Notes: generated from the sequence alone by a model not told the origin. Shown: positions 37,017 through 45,164, counted from the stretch's first letter. The stretch is DNA of 64,000 nucleotides from an uncultured Tolumonas sp. (GCF_963676665.1 NZ_OY781378.1:124001-188000); one strand, 5' to 3'. Numbers and translations are program-made.

Positions 37017-37322
37017 TTACTTGATCAGAGACAGGGCAAAATCCAGCACCTTATCCCCGCGTTGCATGCCGTAATCAGGCATTGCGATAGGCTCTACCGG
37101 AACACCGAACGGTTTTGCCCGCGACTGCAGATCTGCGAGCATGTATTTCACCTGCGGCCCAAGTAAAACCACCTGATACTTGGCGACCTGTTCATCAAAC
37201 TCCGCTGCCCCGAAGGCTTTGATCTCCACGGGCAACTGACGTTTTTCTGCTTCAGCGAGCATTTTTTTCACCAGTAAACTGGTCGACATACCCGCTGAAC
37301 AACACAGCATAATTTTGTTCAT
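37017..37322 (-). CDS. PTS lactose/cellobiose-type subunit EIIB (locus 1)
   Basis: This 101-residue EIIB has the phosphocysteine loop MLCCSAGMSTSLLVKKM (Cys8). The ATG at 37322 has GAGGAG 6 bases upstream and is preferred over a TTG two codons earlier. It is the first gene of the operon EIIB-EIIC-GH1-EIIA-ROK, with a CRP site, an operator and a TATAGT -10 upstream. Confidence 0.94.
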   Translation of the reverse strand: MNKIMLCCSAGMSTSLLVKKMLAEAEKRQLPVEIKAFGAAEFDEQVAKYQVVLLGPQVKYMLADLQSRAKPFGVPVEPIAMPDYGMQRGDKVLDFALSLIK

Positions 37323-37354
37323 TTCCAACTCCTCAACAGCAACTCAACGCAGGC

Positions 37355-37360
37355 ACTATA
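37355..37360 (-). promoter_or_regulatory. Predicted -10 of the locus 1 PTS operon
   Basis: TATAGT on the minus strand lies 28 bp (centre to centre) from the operator at 37377, the same hexamer and spacing as in locus 2. The -35 region overlaps the operator and is poor, as expected for a CRP-dependent promoter. Confidence 0.6.
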
Positions 37361-37376
37361 TGCTTGAGGAAACAAA

Positions 37377-37394
37377 TGGGAAACCGGTTACCAA
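37377..37394. promoter_or_regulatory. LacI/AscG-type operator
   Basis: TGGGAAACCGGTTACCAA is an imperfect palindrome around ACCGGT. Its half-site resembles the TTGGAAAYC half of the palindrome before the lacI-type gene at 38976, so that regulator is the likely ligand. It overlaps the predicted -35 of the EIIB promoter. Confidence 0.68.
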
Positions 37395-37411
37395 TAGTTT
37401 CATATTCCCTT

Positions 37412-37427
37412 TGTGAATTGGATCACT
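37412..37427. promoter_or_regulatory. CRP binding site
   Basis: TGTGAATTGGATCACT matches TGTGA-N6-TCACA at nine of ten defined bases. It is centred about 71 bp before the predicted EIIB transcription start, a class I position, and may also serve the divergent EIIC gene. Confidence 0.75.
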
Positions 37428-37566
37428 GTTACGCCGGATCATGGCCTCAGAAATGTGATCCAGCTTGGATCTTCTATGATGTAAGCGGTTGCCACAGGTG
37501 TCAGGGATTGCTTTTGGAGGTAAAGACGCTAGTCTGCCAACGGATAAAATGAACGATGAGGCAGCA

Positions 37567-38874
37567 ATGGGTTCCTACTGGATGCAGTTGATGGTGTCGG
37601 CGATAGAGCAATGGATGACGCCGCTGGCGCGTTATCTGACGAAAAGCCGCTATCTGGTTGCCTTGCGGGATGGTTTTCAGCTCGCGATGCCTTTTGTCAT
37701 TGTGGGCAGTATCTGCGTGCCATTGCTGTATCCACCTTTTTTACCGGATAGTACCAATTGGCTGGCGATCATCTGGAATCACGTTTCCATCGACTATCGC
37801 GCGGTCTGGTTGCCGCCTTATCAAATTACAATGGGTCTGATCTCGCTGCTGGTCTCTTTCGGTGCGGCGGCCAGTTTGGCGAAAAGTTATGGTTTACCTG
37901 AGCGGCTGTCCGGTTTAACCGGTTCGGTTAGCTTTATGTTGTTGGCGGGCTTTTATCAAAATGGCGGTGTCGATGCCCGTTATCTGGGCGGCATGGGCTT
38001 ATTTACCGCGATCATCGCTGCTATCTATTCTATTGAAATAATACGTTTTTTCTATCAACGTAACTGGACTATCCGTGTGCCGGATGAAGTGCCCAAGATC
38101 ACCTCCAGCGGCTTTCTGCTGATTATTCCGCTGTTTTTTATCCTGATCAGCCTGACGTTGCTTAACTTGTTGTTGCAACAACACTTTGGTGCGGTGTTCC
38201 CGGCACTGGTCGAAAAAGTCTTCCGCCCCATGATCATCGCCTCAGACAGTTTACCGGCAGTATGGCTGTCCTTACTGATCTGTAACTTATTGTGGTTTAT
38301 GGGTATTCACGGCGCGTTACTGATTACCGGCATCATGTATCCATTCTGGATGTCGAACATTCTGGATAATCAGGCCGCGTTGGCGGCCGGGCAGGTATTA
38401 CCGCATATCTATGTGCATGCGTTCTGGGATTTTTATCTGCTGATTGGTGGCGTTGGTTCAACACTACCACTGGCGTTTATGGCATTACGCAGCCGTTCCT
38501 TGCAATTACGTTCCGCCGGCAAACTGGGCTTGCTGCCGTCGCTGTTTAACATCAATGAGCCGATCCTGTTTGGTTTTCCGGTTATTATGAACCCGTTGTT
38601 TTTAGTGCCGTTTCTGTTTGCCCCCTTGTTTAATGCTACGTTGGCTTGGTATCTGACCGATTGGGGCTGGCTGGATCGTTTTGTTGCCATCTTACCCTGG
38701 TCGATGCCATCACCGATTGGTGCCGCCTGGTCGGCCAATGGCAGCTGGCGTACGGCACTAATGAGCCTGTTTGCTTTCACCAATGCCTGGATCATCTATT
38801 ACCCGTTCTTCAAAGTGCATGAACGTCTACTGTTAGAAAATAAACGGACTGTAATGCAGAAAAAGGGTTATTAA
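37567..38874 (+). CDS. Orphan PTS lactose/cellobiose-type EIIC
   Basis: This 435-residue CelB-like permease has YLVALRDGFQLAMPFVIVGSICVPL, WFMGIHGALLITGIMYPFWMSN and FNINEPILFGFPVIMNP. It has no EIIA or EIIB gene of its own and is divergent from the complete PTS operon, whose EIIA/EIIB could serve it. The start at 37567 (GAGG 5 bases upstream) is preferred; ATGs at 37549 and an extension to 37489 are possible. Confidence 0.88.
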   Translation: MGSYWMQLMVSAIEQWMTPLARYLTKSRYLVALRDGFQLAMPFVIVGSICVPLLYPPFLPDSTNWLAIIWNHVSIDYRAVWLPPYQITMGLISLLVSFGAAASLAKSYGLPERLSGLTGSVSFMLLAGFYQNGGVDARYLGGMGLFTAIIAAIYSIEIIRFFYQRNWTIRVPDEVPKITSSGFLLIIPLFFILISLTLLNLLLQQHFGAVFPALVEKVFRPMIIASDSLPAVWLSLLICNLLWFMGIHGALLITGIMYPFWMSNILDNQAALAAGQVLPHIYVHAFWDFYLLIGGVGSTLPLAFMALRSRSLQLRSAGKLGLLPSLFNINEPILFGFPVIMNPLFLVPFLFAPLFNATLAWYLTDWGWLDRFVAILPWSMPSPIGAAWSANGSWRTALMSLFAFTNAWIIYYPFFKVHERLLLENKRTVMQKKGY

Positions 38875-38883
38875 GCTACAATA

Positions 38884-38919
38884 ATGCTTATATTGGAAAT
38901 CGGTTTCCAATATAAGCAT
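38884..38919. promoter_or_regulatory. 36-bp near-perfect palindrome with LacI-type operator core
   Basis: This inverted repeat is centred at 38901.5, with 17 of 18 positions symmetric. The core TTGGAAATCGGTTTCCAA (38893-38910) is an operator-like sequence, and the flanks TGCTTATA/TATAAGCA extend it. It lies between the orphan EIIC and the lacI-type gene, so autoregulation is likely. As RNA it could also fold, but no T-run follows. Confidence 0.7.
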
Positions 38920-38975
38920 TTAATCACAGTACAAAATTTGACATACTGTAAGCAGTATTTTCAGAGGCAAAGAAC

Positions 38976-39962
38976 ATGACCACGATTATTGATGTATGTA
39001 AGTTGGCCAATGTATCTAAAGCAACCGTATCCCGGGTCTTAAGTGGTAACCGTAAGGTGAAAGAAGATACCCGCGATGTGGTGATGCGTGCCGTAGAACA
39101 ACTCAACTATCGCCCCAACCAATTGGCGCAGACACTGGCGACCAAAGTCAGTAACACCGTTGGGGTGATCACTAATGGCCTGACCGACAGTCAGCTGGGG
39201 CAGATGTTGCGTCAGCTCGATGCCGTGTTATGGGGGCAGGGGCGCAGTTTTATTCTCGCCAATGGCGTGGAAGGTAGTGCCTCGCTGGCTGATAAACTGG
39301 CCTTTCTGGCTGCTCGTCACTGTGATGCGATTTTGTTGTTAGGTAAAAATTACGATCAACGCTGGTTCGATGAACTGGATGCCGGCAATTTGCCACCTTT
39401 GCTCACTATGAATTTGGCGTTGGAAGATGTGGATGGTGTGCAATTTGATCAGGCACTGACCGCGGAACTGGCCTGCAACTATCTCTATTCACATGGTCAT
39501 TCTCAGATCGCCGTGTTGCTGGAATCCGGTAGTGGTGGTGAACAAGTGTTGCAAGGTTATCGCCGCGCTTTAGAAAATCGCAGCCTGCCATTCAATAAAC
39601 AACTGGTGGCGCAACATACCGACAGCACGACCGCCCTGAGTATGCTGATCAATCGTTATATTCCGTTTACCGCGGTACTGGTGCCGGATGATCATCAAGC
39701 CATTGAAGTGATTCGCACCTTGGCGCAATACAACATTCAGGTGCCGCAGGAAGTTTCAGTCATTAGTCTGATGACCGGGATCGAAGGCGAGCGCTATACC
39801 CCCGCGATCACTGGTTTTGAAGTACCGGAAGAGAAAATGCTGCAGTCATTATTACGTTTGCTGGATGATGCCATCAAAGGCGGCGGGCAAGGTGGCACTG
39901 ATGTCGCGCGTGAATTTATGGGCCGTCTGGTGATCCGTCAGTCTGTACGTTCCATGGAATAA
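38976..39962 (+). CDS. LacI-family regulator, AscG-like
   Basis: This 328-residue protein has an N-terminal helix-turn-helix (TIIDVCKLANVSKATVSRVLSGNRKVKE) and hinge (YRPNQLAQTLATKVSNTVGVI). A periplasmic-binding-like sensor domain follows. It is most like AscG-type regulators of beta-glucoside genes. It probably represses the EIIB-EIIC-GH1-EIIA-ROK operon, the orphan EIIC and itself through ACCGGT-type operators. Confidence 0.9.
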   Translation: MTTIIDVCKLANVSKATVSRVLSGNRKVKEDTRDVVMRAVEQLNYRPNQLAQTLATKVSNTVGVITNGLTDSQLGQMLRQLDAVLWGQGRSFILANGVEGSASLADKLAFLAARHCDAILLLGKNYDQRWFDELDAGNLPPLLTMNLALEDVDGVQFDQALTAELACNYLYSHGHSQIAVLLESGSGGEQVLQGYRRALENRSLPFNKQLVAQHTDSTTALSMLINRYIPFTAVLVPDDHQAIEVIRTLAQYNIQVPQEVSVISLMTGIEGERYTPAITGFEVPEEKMLQSLLRLLDDAIKGGGQGGTDVAREFMGRLVIRQSVRSME

Positions 39963-40007
39963 GTCTCTTTTTTAGCGTTAACGATGTAGCTAATTGCAGA
40001 TAAAACA

Positions 40008-40025
40008 ACGGGGCTTGCGCCCCGT
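40008..40025 (+). terminator. Possible terminator after the lacI-type gene
   Basis: ACGGGGC and GCCCCGT form a 7-bp stem with a TTGC loop, followed by GTGTTAATT. The U-tract is weak. Confidence 0.5.
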
Positions 40026-40093
40026 GTGTTAATTCATAATTCGTTTCTATTTCATGGCCCGAGCAGACTTTCTGGAAAACGAATTCCTGGGCC

Positions 40094-40351
40094 CTAAAAA
40101 ACTTCATGCCGATGCCGAAAAGCCAATAAATCACGGAATAGAAAGTAATATTTGTTACCTACCTTGTAAGCATCGGGTGGTAAATGTCCGCGTAATCTTT
40201 CTGTATTCAGAATGGCTCGTTTCAACTCGATCGTGGTCATTTGAAGAAGTCGGGCCGCTTCCAGCGTTTCCAGTACATATTCCTCGTGATTTTTTATTCC
40301 ATTTTTCATTTTGTTGAGCAACCATCCTTTCGATACAACAAAAATCATCAT
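40094..40351 (-). CDS. Small helix-turn-helix-like protein
   Basis: This 85-residue protein starts at ATG 40351, just after AGAGGAATC. The segment EEYVLETLEAARLLQMTTIELKRA followed by LPPDAYKVGNKYYFLFRDLLAF resembles excisionase/MerR-like 'HTH_17' domains (EAARLL ... KVG). DNA binding is an inference. It is the last of a minus-strand run below the GH9-GH10-gspG genes. An earlier start at 40375 lacks a ribosome-binding site. Confidence 0.6.
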   Translation of the reverse strand: MMIFVVSKGWLLNKMKNGIKNHEEYVLETLEAARLLQMTTIELKRAILNTERLRGHLPPDAYKVGNKYYFLFRDLLAFRHRHEVF

Positions 40352-40425
40352 GATTCCTCTTGATAGCCAATACAACGCGAGCGATTAAAAACAGAGGGAT
40401 CTTTCAGCGCGAACAGACTAATTTT

Positions 40426-40602
40426 TCATGTTAAAGAACCACTTATATTGCATCGTTGAAATGAGGCGGGTAGTGGTATCTTTGGCATGGCCGGTCCGTT
40501 AATCAACTGTATTAATATGAGTAGGACGATTGCCAATACGGTCGTCGCCACCATCATATCTACCAGTGCCATGCCATGATAAAAAGTCAGTTTTGTCCCC
40601 AT
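40426..40602 (-). CDS. Tiny pseudopilin-like ORF
   Basis: This 58-residue ORF begins MGTKLTFYHG, followed by MALVDMMVATTVLAIVLLIL. That is a prepilin-like cleavage motif (Gly, then a hydrophobic helix) with Asp instead of the usual Glu at +5, like minor pseudopilins GspI/GspH. It lies 17 bp after gspG on the same strand. Almost no globular domain follows, so it is a truncated remnant or a very small accessory. The ribosome-binding site is weak. Confidence 0.5.
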   Translation of the reverse strand: MGTKLTFYHGMALVDMMVATTVLAIVLLILIQLINGPAMPKIPLPASFQRCNISGSLT

Positions 40603-40619
40603 GATAACTGCCGGTGAAG

Positions 40620-41054
40620 TTAATTTTTATGTGGGTCTAATGCCCAGTTACCAATGTCGTCATCTGTACCCGCCTGGCCATCAGGCCCCACAGAGAACAC
40701 ATCAATAGTGCCGTGTTCGCCCGGGCTTAACAGTTGATATTCGTTTTGCCACGGATCTGCTGGTAACCGTTTGATATAGCCGCCTTCTTTGTAATTCCTC
40801 GGCGCAGGTTCACTCTCCGGTTTGGTGATGAGGGCATTTAACCCTTGATCTGTGCTCGGATATCGGCTGTTGTCCAGCTTGTACATGTCTAAAGCATTTT
40901 CCAGCGCAACAATATCGCTGACGGCTTTCTGGTGATCTGCCTGGTCTTTATTGCCCATTAAATTCGGTACCACCAAACTCGCCAGAATGCCCAAAATTAC
41001 AATCACCACCATAATTTCCAGCAGTGTAAATCCGCGTTGTTGTTTATATTGCAT
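40620..41054 (-). CDS. gspG: Type II secretion major pseudopilin GspG
   Basis: This 144-residue protein has the prepilin-peptidase site QQRGFTLLEIMVVIVILGIL (cleavage after Gly8, Glu at +5) and the GspG body: NKDQADHQKAVSDIVALENALDMYKLDN, RLPADPWQNEYQ and the calcium loop VGPDGQAGTDDDIGNW. The start at 41054 places the cleavage site as usual; the frame upstream is an extension. No other gsp gene except the tiny ORF is nearby, so this is an orphan copy downstream of the xylanase. Confidence 0.88.
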   Translation of the reverse strand: MQYKQQRGFTLLEIMVVIVILGILASLVVPNLMGNKDQADHQKAVSDIVALENALDMYKLDNSRYPSTDQGLNALITKPESEPAPRNYKEGGYIKRLPADPWQNEYQLLSPGEHGTIDVFSVGPDGQAGTDDDIGNWALDPHKN

Positions 41055-41083
41055 TGTTACTCTCATCAAAAAACGGGTACTGA

Positions 41084-41125
41084 AAGTGATTTGCTGTTCC
41101 ATTTAAATGAACAGCTCAATCACTT
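41084..41125. other. Intercistronic imperfect hairpin between xylanase and gspG
   Basis: AAGTGATT...GCTGTTC and its complement form a stem of about 19 bp with small bulges, overlapping the xylanase stop codon. No immediate T-run follows on the minus strand, so processing or partial termination is more likely. Confidence 0.5.
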
Positions 41126-42221
41126 AAGGCGTCGCAATTAATGCTTCGCTCATGCCTGTCCATGCCGGTTTACGTTGAAAATTGGCATCGAATAACAGGG
41201 GCCAGTCGGGTATATGGTAATATCCCGGTGTCCAGCTTGTTGCATCGGTTAATCCCCAAACGGTGATACCACCGCGTAAATCATATGGCACTGTTTCCAG
41301 ATAGGCGGTGATCACATCACGATAACGCTGTCGTTGTAGCTCCGCTAATTCGGGGGTTAATGTGGTGGCGGTATTATTCGGGTTCATGCGTATATCGAGT
41401 TCGGAAATGCGAACTTTTAACCCCATCGCGACACAACGGCTGAACGCTTGGCGGATATCAGTCACACTGGGCCAGTAACGGTCGATATGTAATTGAAAGC
41501 CGATGCCATCAATCGGTATGTTCCGGTTGCGGAAATTGGTCACCATATTCAGAACCGCATCCAGTTTCTTCGGCATCGCTTCGATGTTGTAGTCGTTGTA
41601 ATACAATTCCGCATCGGGGTCTGCGGCATGGGCAAGTACATAGGCCTTGGCGATATAATCGCTGATATGGGTCGACCAAATACTGGAACGCGCACTGCCA
41701 TCGTCCAGGAATGCTTCATTAACCACATCCCAACTGTTGATATCGCTGCTGTAATGACTGACCACTGTGGTGATGTGATCCGCGAGCATGGCATCCCAGT
41801 CACCGGTGTAATTGCTCATCCAGCTGGGTAGTGCGTTATACCAAACCAGTGTATGGCCATGAATTCGCATGCCATTATCTTTCGCAAATTTGACCAGATA
41901 ATCAGCATCGCTCCAGTTGTATTGATCCTCTTGCGGATGAATGAACTCTGGTTTCATGACGTTTTCTGCGACTACTGAGCTGAACTCATGTGCAGCCAGA
42001 TTACGTAGTTGGCTGGCTTGAGGGCTGTAACGGATGCTAGATGCTTGTTCGAAACTGCCGACAGCGAGAGCCACACCGATAGGAATGGTCGTTTGATCCC
42101 GAAGCATGGGTGAAGATGGAATGGTCGGCGTAGTCGCTGCGGATTGATCACTTTGCCCGCCACCACAGGCTGCGAGCCCGATACTTGCGACAATAGCGAG
42201 ATGTCGAATAAATTTTTGCAT
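41124..42221 (-). CDS. GH10 endo-beta-1,4-xylanase, predicted lipoprotein
   Basis: This 365-residue protein has a signal peptide with lipobox GLAAC (Cys19) and a Gln/Ser linker, followed by a GH10 barrel. The acid/base Glu169 is in SWDVVNEAFLDD and the nucleophile Glu274 in VRISELDIRM. HGHTLVWYNALPSW and WGLTDATSW are further GH10 marks. It cuts xylan, probably while anchored to the outer membrane. ATG 42221 has AGG 8 bases upstream; the longer frame is not signal-peptide-like. It follows GH9 by 71 bp, with a hairpin in the gap. Confidence 0.93.
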   Translation of the reverse strand: MQKFIRHLAIVASIGLAACGGGQSDQSAATTPTIPSSPMLRDQTTIPIGVALAVGSFEQASSIRYSPQASQLRNLAAHEFSSVVAENVMKPEFIHPQEDQYNWSDADYLVKFAKDNGMRIHGHTLVWYNALPSWMSNYTGDWDAMLADHITTVVSHYSSDINSWDVVNEAFLDDGSARSSIWSTHISDYIAKAYVLAHAADPDAELYYNDYNIEAMPKKLDAVLNMVTNFRNRNIPIDGIGFQLHIDRYWPSVTDIRQAFSRCVAMGLKVRISELDIRMNPNNTATTLTPELAELQRQRYRDVITAYLETVPYDLRGGITVWGLTDATSWTPGYYHIPDWPLLFDANFQRKPAWTGMSEALIATP

Positions 42222-42249
42222 GGAAAACCTGTTGCAGAATAGGGTGAAT

Positions 42250-42282
42250 GATGAGATCCAGTCGAAATGACTGGATCTCATC
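42250..42282. other. Perfect 14-bp hairpin between GH9 and GH10 genes
   Basis: GATGAGATCCAGTC (42250-42263) pairs fully with GACTGGATCTCATC (42269-42282) around a 5-base loop. No T-run follows on the minus strand. It probably protects the upstream endoglucanase mRNA or marks a processing site. Confidence 0.65.
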
Positions 42283-42292
42283 ACCTTTTCGG

Positions 42293-44647
42293 TTAGTGGG
42301 TTAGACCACCTTCATCAAGAACACTGGTTGTCCAGAAGAAAGGTGCATTCCAGTTCACTGTCACTTCGTTCAAGGTCCACGCACCGATTTCATCTTTCCA
42401 GCAGGTCTGACCCGTGCACTTGCCTTTTATGGTTGCCGCAACAGGATCACTGAAATTGATGGAGTTCGGGCCACCGGAGATAACACCTGGTGGAACGAGT
42501 GGTGAAGCTGGATCAACCGGATGCGCCCAGAACCGATGATGTGGATTTTTCAGTGGGCGGGAACCGTAGCCAGATACGTAGGATTGATCCATTGGGTTGC
42601 GTCCCAGCACATAATCCATAGCATCTGACATGGCTTGCAGGTATTTACGTTCGCCGGTGAAGTCATGAGCCAAGCCGAGGAAGATACTGCGGTTCATCAG
42701 GTTAGAGTTAGAACCCCATGGATATTCAACCGCTTGATACGGAATTAAATATCCCTCTTTCTCGACACCTTGTTGATAACCGTTAGCCGCTGCGATGATC
42801 GCTGCACGCGCTTTTTCGATATCTTTCTTGTCTAGTTTATTGGGAACCATGGCGAGTGTAATGGTGCCTGCACTGCTCACACCCTGCCAATAGAGGTCGC
42901 CAGTACCTGCTTTGTCGCCTTTAGGCGCTGTCAGGTAGTATGGAGAACTCTCAATGGCTTTTTTGTATTCCGCTTTCCCGGTAGTCGTGAACAACTCAGC
43001 GGCTGCCCAGTAAAATTCGTCTTTCAAGTCAGTATCATCATACGGACCTGAACCAACAAAATTATCGTAGGCATACACATTCGGATGGCGGTTTGCGGCT
43101 TTCCAGGCTTTTTCTGCTGCTTTCAGGCAACGCTCAGCATAGGCCGGATCTTGTTCTTTCCATACCCGGGCCGACTGAGCGGCGGTTGCTGCCATATTGA
43201 GTGTGGCGGCCGTGCTTGGATAGCTAAGAAAACGTGGTTGCGGATCTTTGTGCGGTGGTAGTGGCATCCCGGTCCAGGCTTTGTCGGCCACTTTATGGAA
43301 TACCATGCCAGAGGCATCAATTTCGGTTAGTTTAAGACTTTCCAAGTGTTTGGATTGATCACCCACTGGTACATAAGTTTTTTTCCCGTCAGGCACTTGC
43401 ATGGCCAGGAAAAAATCCATCATCCAGCGAGATTCATTCAGCAAACCATTGTGTTGATTGCCTTGTTCCGGAATTTTTACTTTGCCATCGGCAAAGGCAT
43501 TTTTATCACCGGTTTTAGCCAGTTGTTCGCGTTCGTAAAGGTTCATCAGTGTCCAGACAGAAATACCGCCATTGACCACATATTTGCCCTGATCGCCGGC
43601 ATCGTACCAACCACCAGTGACATCTAATGAGAAGTCACAGCCCGGCCATTTGTTACCTTTGGCATCCTGATCGTTAAAGCAGGTTACTTTCTCTGGTTTA
43701 TGACCTGCAGGTCGAGCCAGATCAGCGCGCTGAACATATTTTGACTCAATATCTATGCCACTACGTTGCTGGTAAAAGAAGGAGAGCGCGTCATATTTCA
43801 TGGTGTGATAAATATCATCACCAATGTTGAATGGATGACTTTTTTGACCTGCAACTTCCAACACGAGCCCTGTTGCCGGTGTTTCATCCTGGCTAAAGTC
43901 TGCAATATGTACGAATTCACCAGAGGCTTCATTTACACCAAATGGTTTGGTTTTGCCTTCAGCCAAGATTTCACCTTGGGCACTCAGCAAGTGCCAGACG
44001 AGAGGAGTTTTGGAATCGCTGGCAATGGTTGCTCTTTTTTGGGCCTTGGTCAGATAACCAACCTGATTGACCCGTACGGTAGCTAAGTCTGATTTTTTAT
44101 GAAAACTCGGGCCAACCAAAGATACGTCGCCTACACAAACAGTCGTCGGTGCTTGCGTTCCCATCTGGAATTGAAGCTGAGTTTTTTCATCGCTGGCTGA
44201 AGGGGTGAATTTGATATCGAAGGGCTTGGCTGTGTCATTCAGCGCAATGTCTTGCACTATATAACTGGTATATGGCGCGCCATCATGCTGAATGAGTGCT
44301 TTTATATGAACATTTTTTTTTGCCCGCGCGTTGAAGTGCAGCGTGTAGGTTTGTCCTTTAACGAGAGATAGGCCTGATTGACCGAGAATGACATCCCAAG
44401 GGTTTGCGCCTGAGTTAGCAAATGTAGCACATCCCATCTGGTTATCTACCGCCAGGGTCGCACCGGCTGTCCACCAGCCCTCGGAACCTTTAGTAAAATT
44501 GCCATTGTTGAGCAATTCCTGGCTAGGGCCTGCCAATACGCCAGAACCGGCAGTCGAACTATTGCTGGAACTTTCTGGTGCGCAGCCGTACAAACCGATG
44601 AAACAAGACATGACCACCGCTAAGGTGCTTAGTCGATATATTTTCAT
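42293..44647 (-). CDS. GH9 endoglucanase with N-terminal CBM, predicted lipoprotein
   Basis: This 784-residue protein has a signal peptide with a lipobox-like GLYGC (Cys21). A CBM4/9-like binding module is at about residues 45-180 (ELLNNGNFTKGSEGWW ... VCVGDVSLVGPSF) and an Ig-like CelD_N domain at about 190-280 (VRVNQVGYLTKAQKRATI). The GH9 catalytic domain shows WYDAGDQGKYV (Asp349/Asp352), the His in NPHHRFWAHP and the acid Glu761 in LNEVTVNWNAP. It cleaves internal beta-1,4-glucan bonds. ATG 44647 follows AGAGGA. Confidence 0.93.
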   Translation of the reverse strand: MKIYRLSTLAVVMSCFIGLYGCAPESSSNSSTAGSGVLAGPSQELLNNGNFTKGSEGWWTAGATLAVDNQMGCATFANSGANPWDVILGQSGLSLVKGQTYTLHFNARAKKNVHIKALIQHDGAPYTSYIVQDIALNDTAKPFDIKFTPSASDEKTQLQFQMGTQAPTTVCVGDVSLVGPSFHKKSDLATVRVNQVGYLTKAQKRATIASDSKTPLVWHLLSAQGEILAEGKTKPFGVNEASGEFVHIADFSQDETPATGLVLEVAGQKSHPFNIGDDIYHTMKYDALSFFYQQRSGIDIESKYVQRADLARPAGHKPEKVTCFNDQDAKGNKWPGCDFSLDVTGGWYDAGDQGKYVVNGGISVWTLMNLYEREQLAKTGDKNAFADGKVKIPEQGNQHNGLLNESRWMMDFFLAMQVPDGKKTYVPVGDQSKHLESLKLTEIDASGMVFHKVADKAWTGMPLPPHKDPQPRFLSYPSTAATLNMAATAAQSARVWKEQDPAYAERCLKAAEKAWKAANRHPNVYAYDNFVGSGPYDDTDLKDEFYWAAAELFTTTGKAEYKKAIESSPYYLTAPKGDKAGTGDLYWQGVSSAGTITLAMVPNKLDKKDIEKARAAIIAAANGYQQGVEKEGYLIPYQAVEYPWGSNSNLMNRSIFLGLAHDFTGERKYLQAMSDAMDYVLGRNPMDQSYVSGYGSRPLKNPHHRFWAHPVDPASPLVPPGVISGGPNSINFSDPVAATIKGKCTGQTCWKDEIGAWTLNEVTVNWNAPFFWTTSVLDEGGLTH

Positions 44648-44742
44648 TTTTTTCCTCTTTGATAGCAGACAGAAAATTGTCGGGTCGATTTCTGCCTCCC
44701 GCTCAATTTGCACGGCATCGTGATGAGTTGACCTTAAGCTTA

Positions 44743-44754
44743 GAAATCGATTTC
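44743..44754. promoter_or_regulatory. LacI-type operator, GH9 promoter
   Basis: GAAATCGATTTC is a perfect 12-bp palindrome and the consensus of a family of about ten sites in this half of the window. Confidence 0.72.
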
Positions 44755-44761
44755 AAGATGT

Positions 44762-44790
44762 AAATAACAACACTTGAATCAGTAAATCAA
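44762..44790 (-). promoter_or_regulatory. Predicted GH9 promoter
   Basis: On the minus strand TTGATT (44785-44790) and TTATTT (44762-44767) are 17 bp apart. Initiation near 44755 would place the perfect GAAATCGATTTC operator directly at the start of transcription, a blocking position. Confidence 0.5.
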
Positions 44791-44867
44791 GTTTGCATCA
44801 GGGAAATGTGAAGAGTGTGGCAAAAATTTTACAATCGACGGGGTTTAAATTTTAAAACCACGAATAA

Positions 44868-44879
44868 GATATCGATTTC
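44868..44879. promoter_or_regulatory. Operator-like site (GATATCGATTTC)
   Basis: It differs from the GAAATCGATTTC palindrome at one base and lies in the GH9/GH3 control region. Confidence 0.5.
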
Positions 44880-45019
44880 AATTTTTAACTTGATAGCGAC
44901 ATAAATCTTTTTTTTGTGTTTTGTGCGTTATTTTTTGAGGTTTAACCTTATTTTAACCCAGTTAAATAGATTTATATGCATCTGTAGGTTTTTTGCTTTT
45001 ATCTGTTTTCTTATTACTT

Positions 45020-45031
45020 GATGTCGATTTC
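45020..45031. promoter_or_regulatory. Operator-like site (GATGTCGATTTC)
   Basis: It differs at two bases from the consensus; the right half is intact. Confidence 0.4.
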
Positions 45032-45152
45032 TTTATCTTTTTTTATTTGTGATCTTTCTCTCTATTTGCTAATTAGTCGCGGTATTTGTCCTTTTTTATT
45101 GCGGATTCGCTGGAATATTAGAACAACTTCCGCGTACCATGATTGTTAATTT

Positions 45153-45164
45153 GCAATCGATTTC
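45153..45164. promoter_or_regulatory. Operator-like site before the GH3 gene (GCAATCGATTTC)
   Basis: It differs at one base from the consensus and lies about 83 bp before the GH3 start codon, where it would overlap a promoter. Confidence 0.55.
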
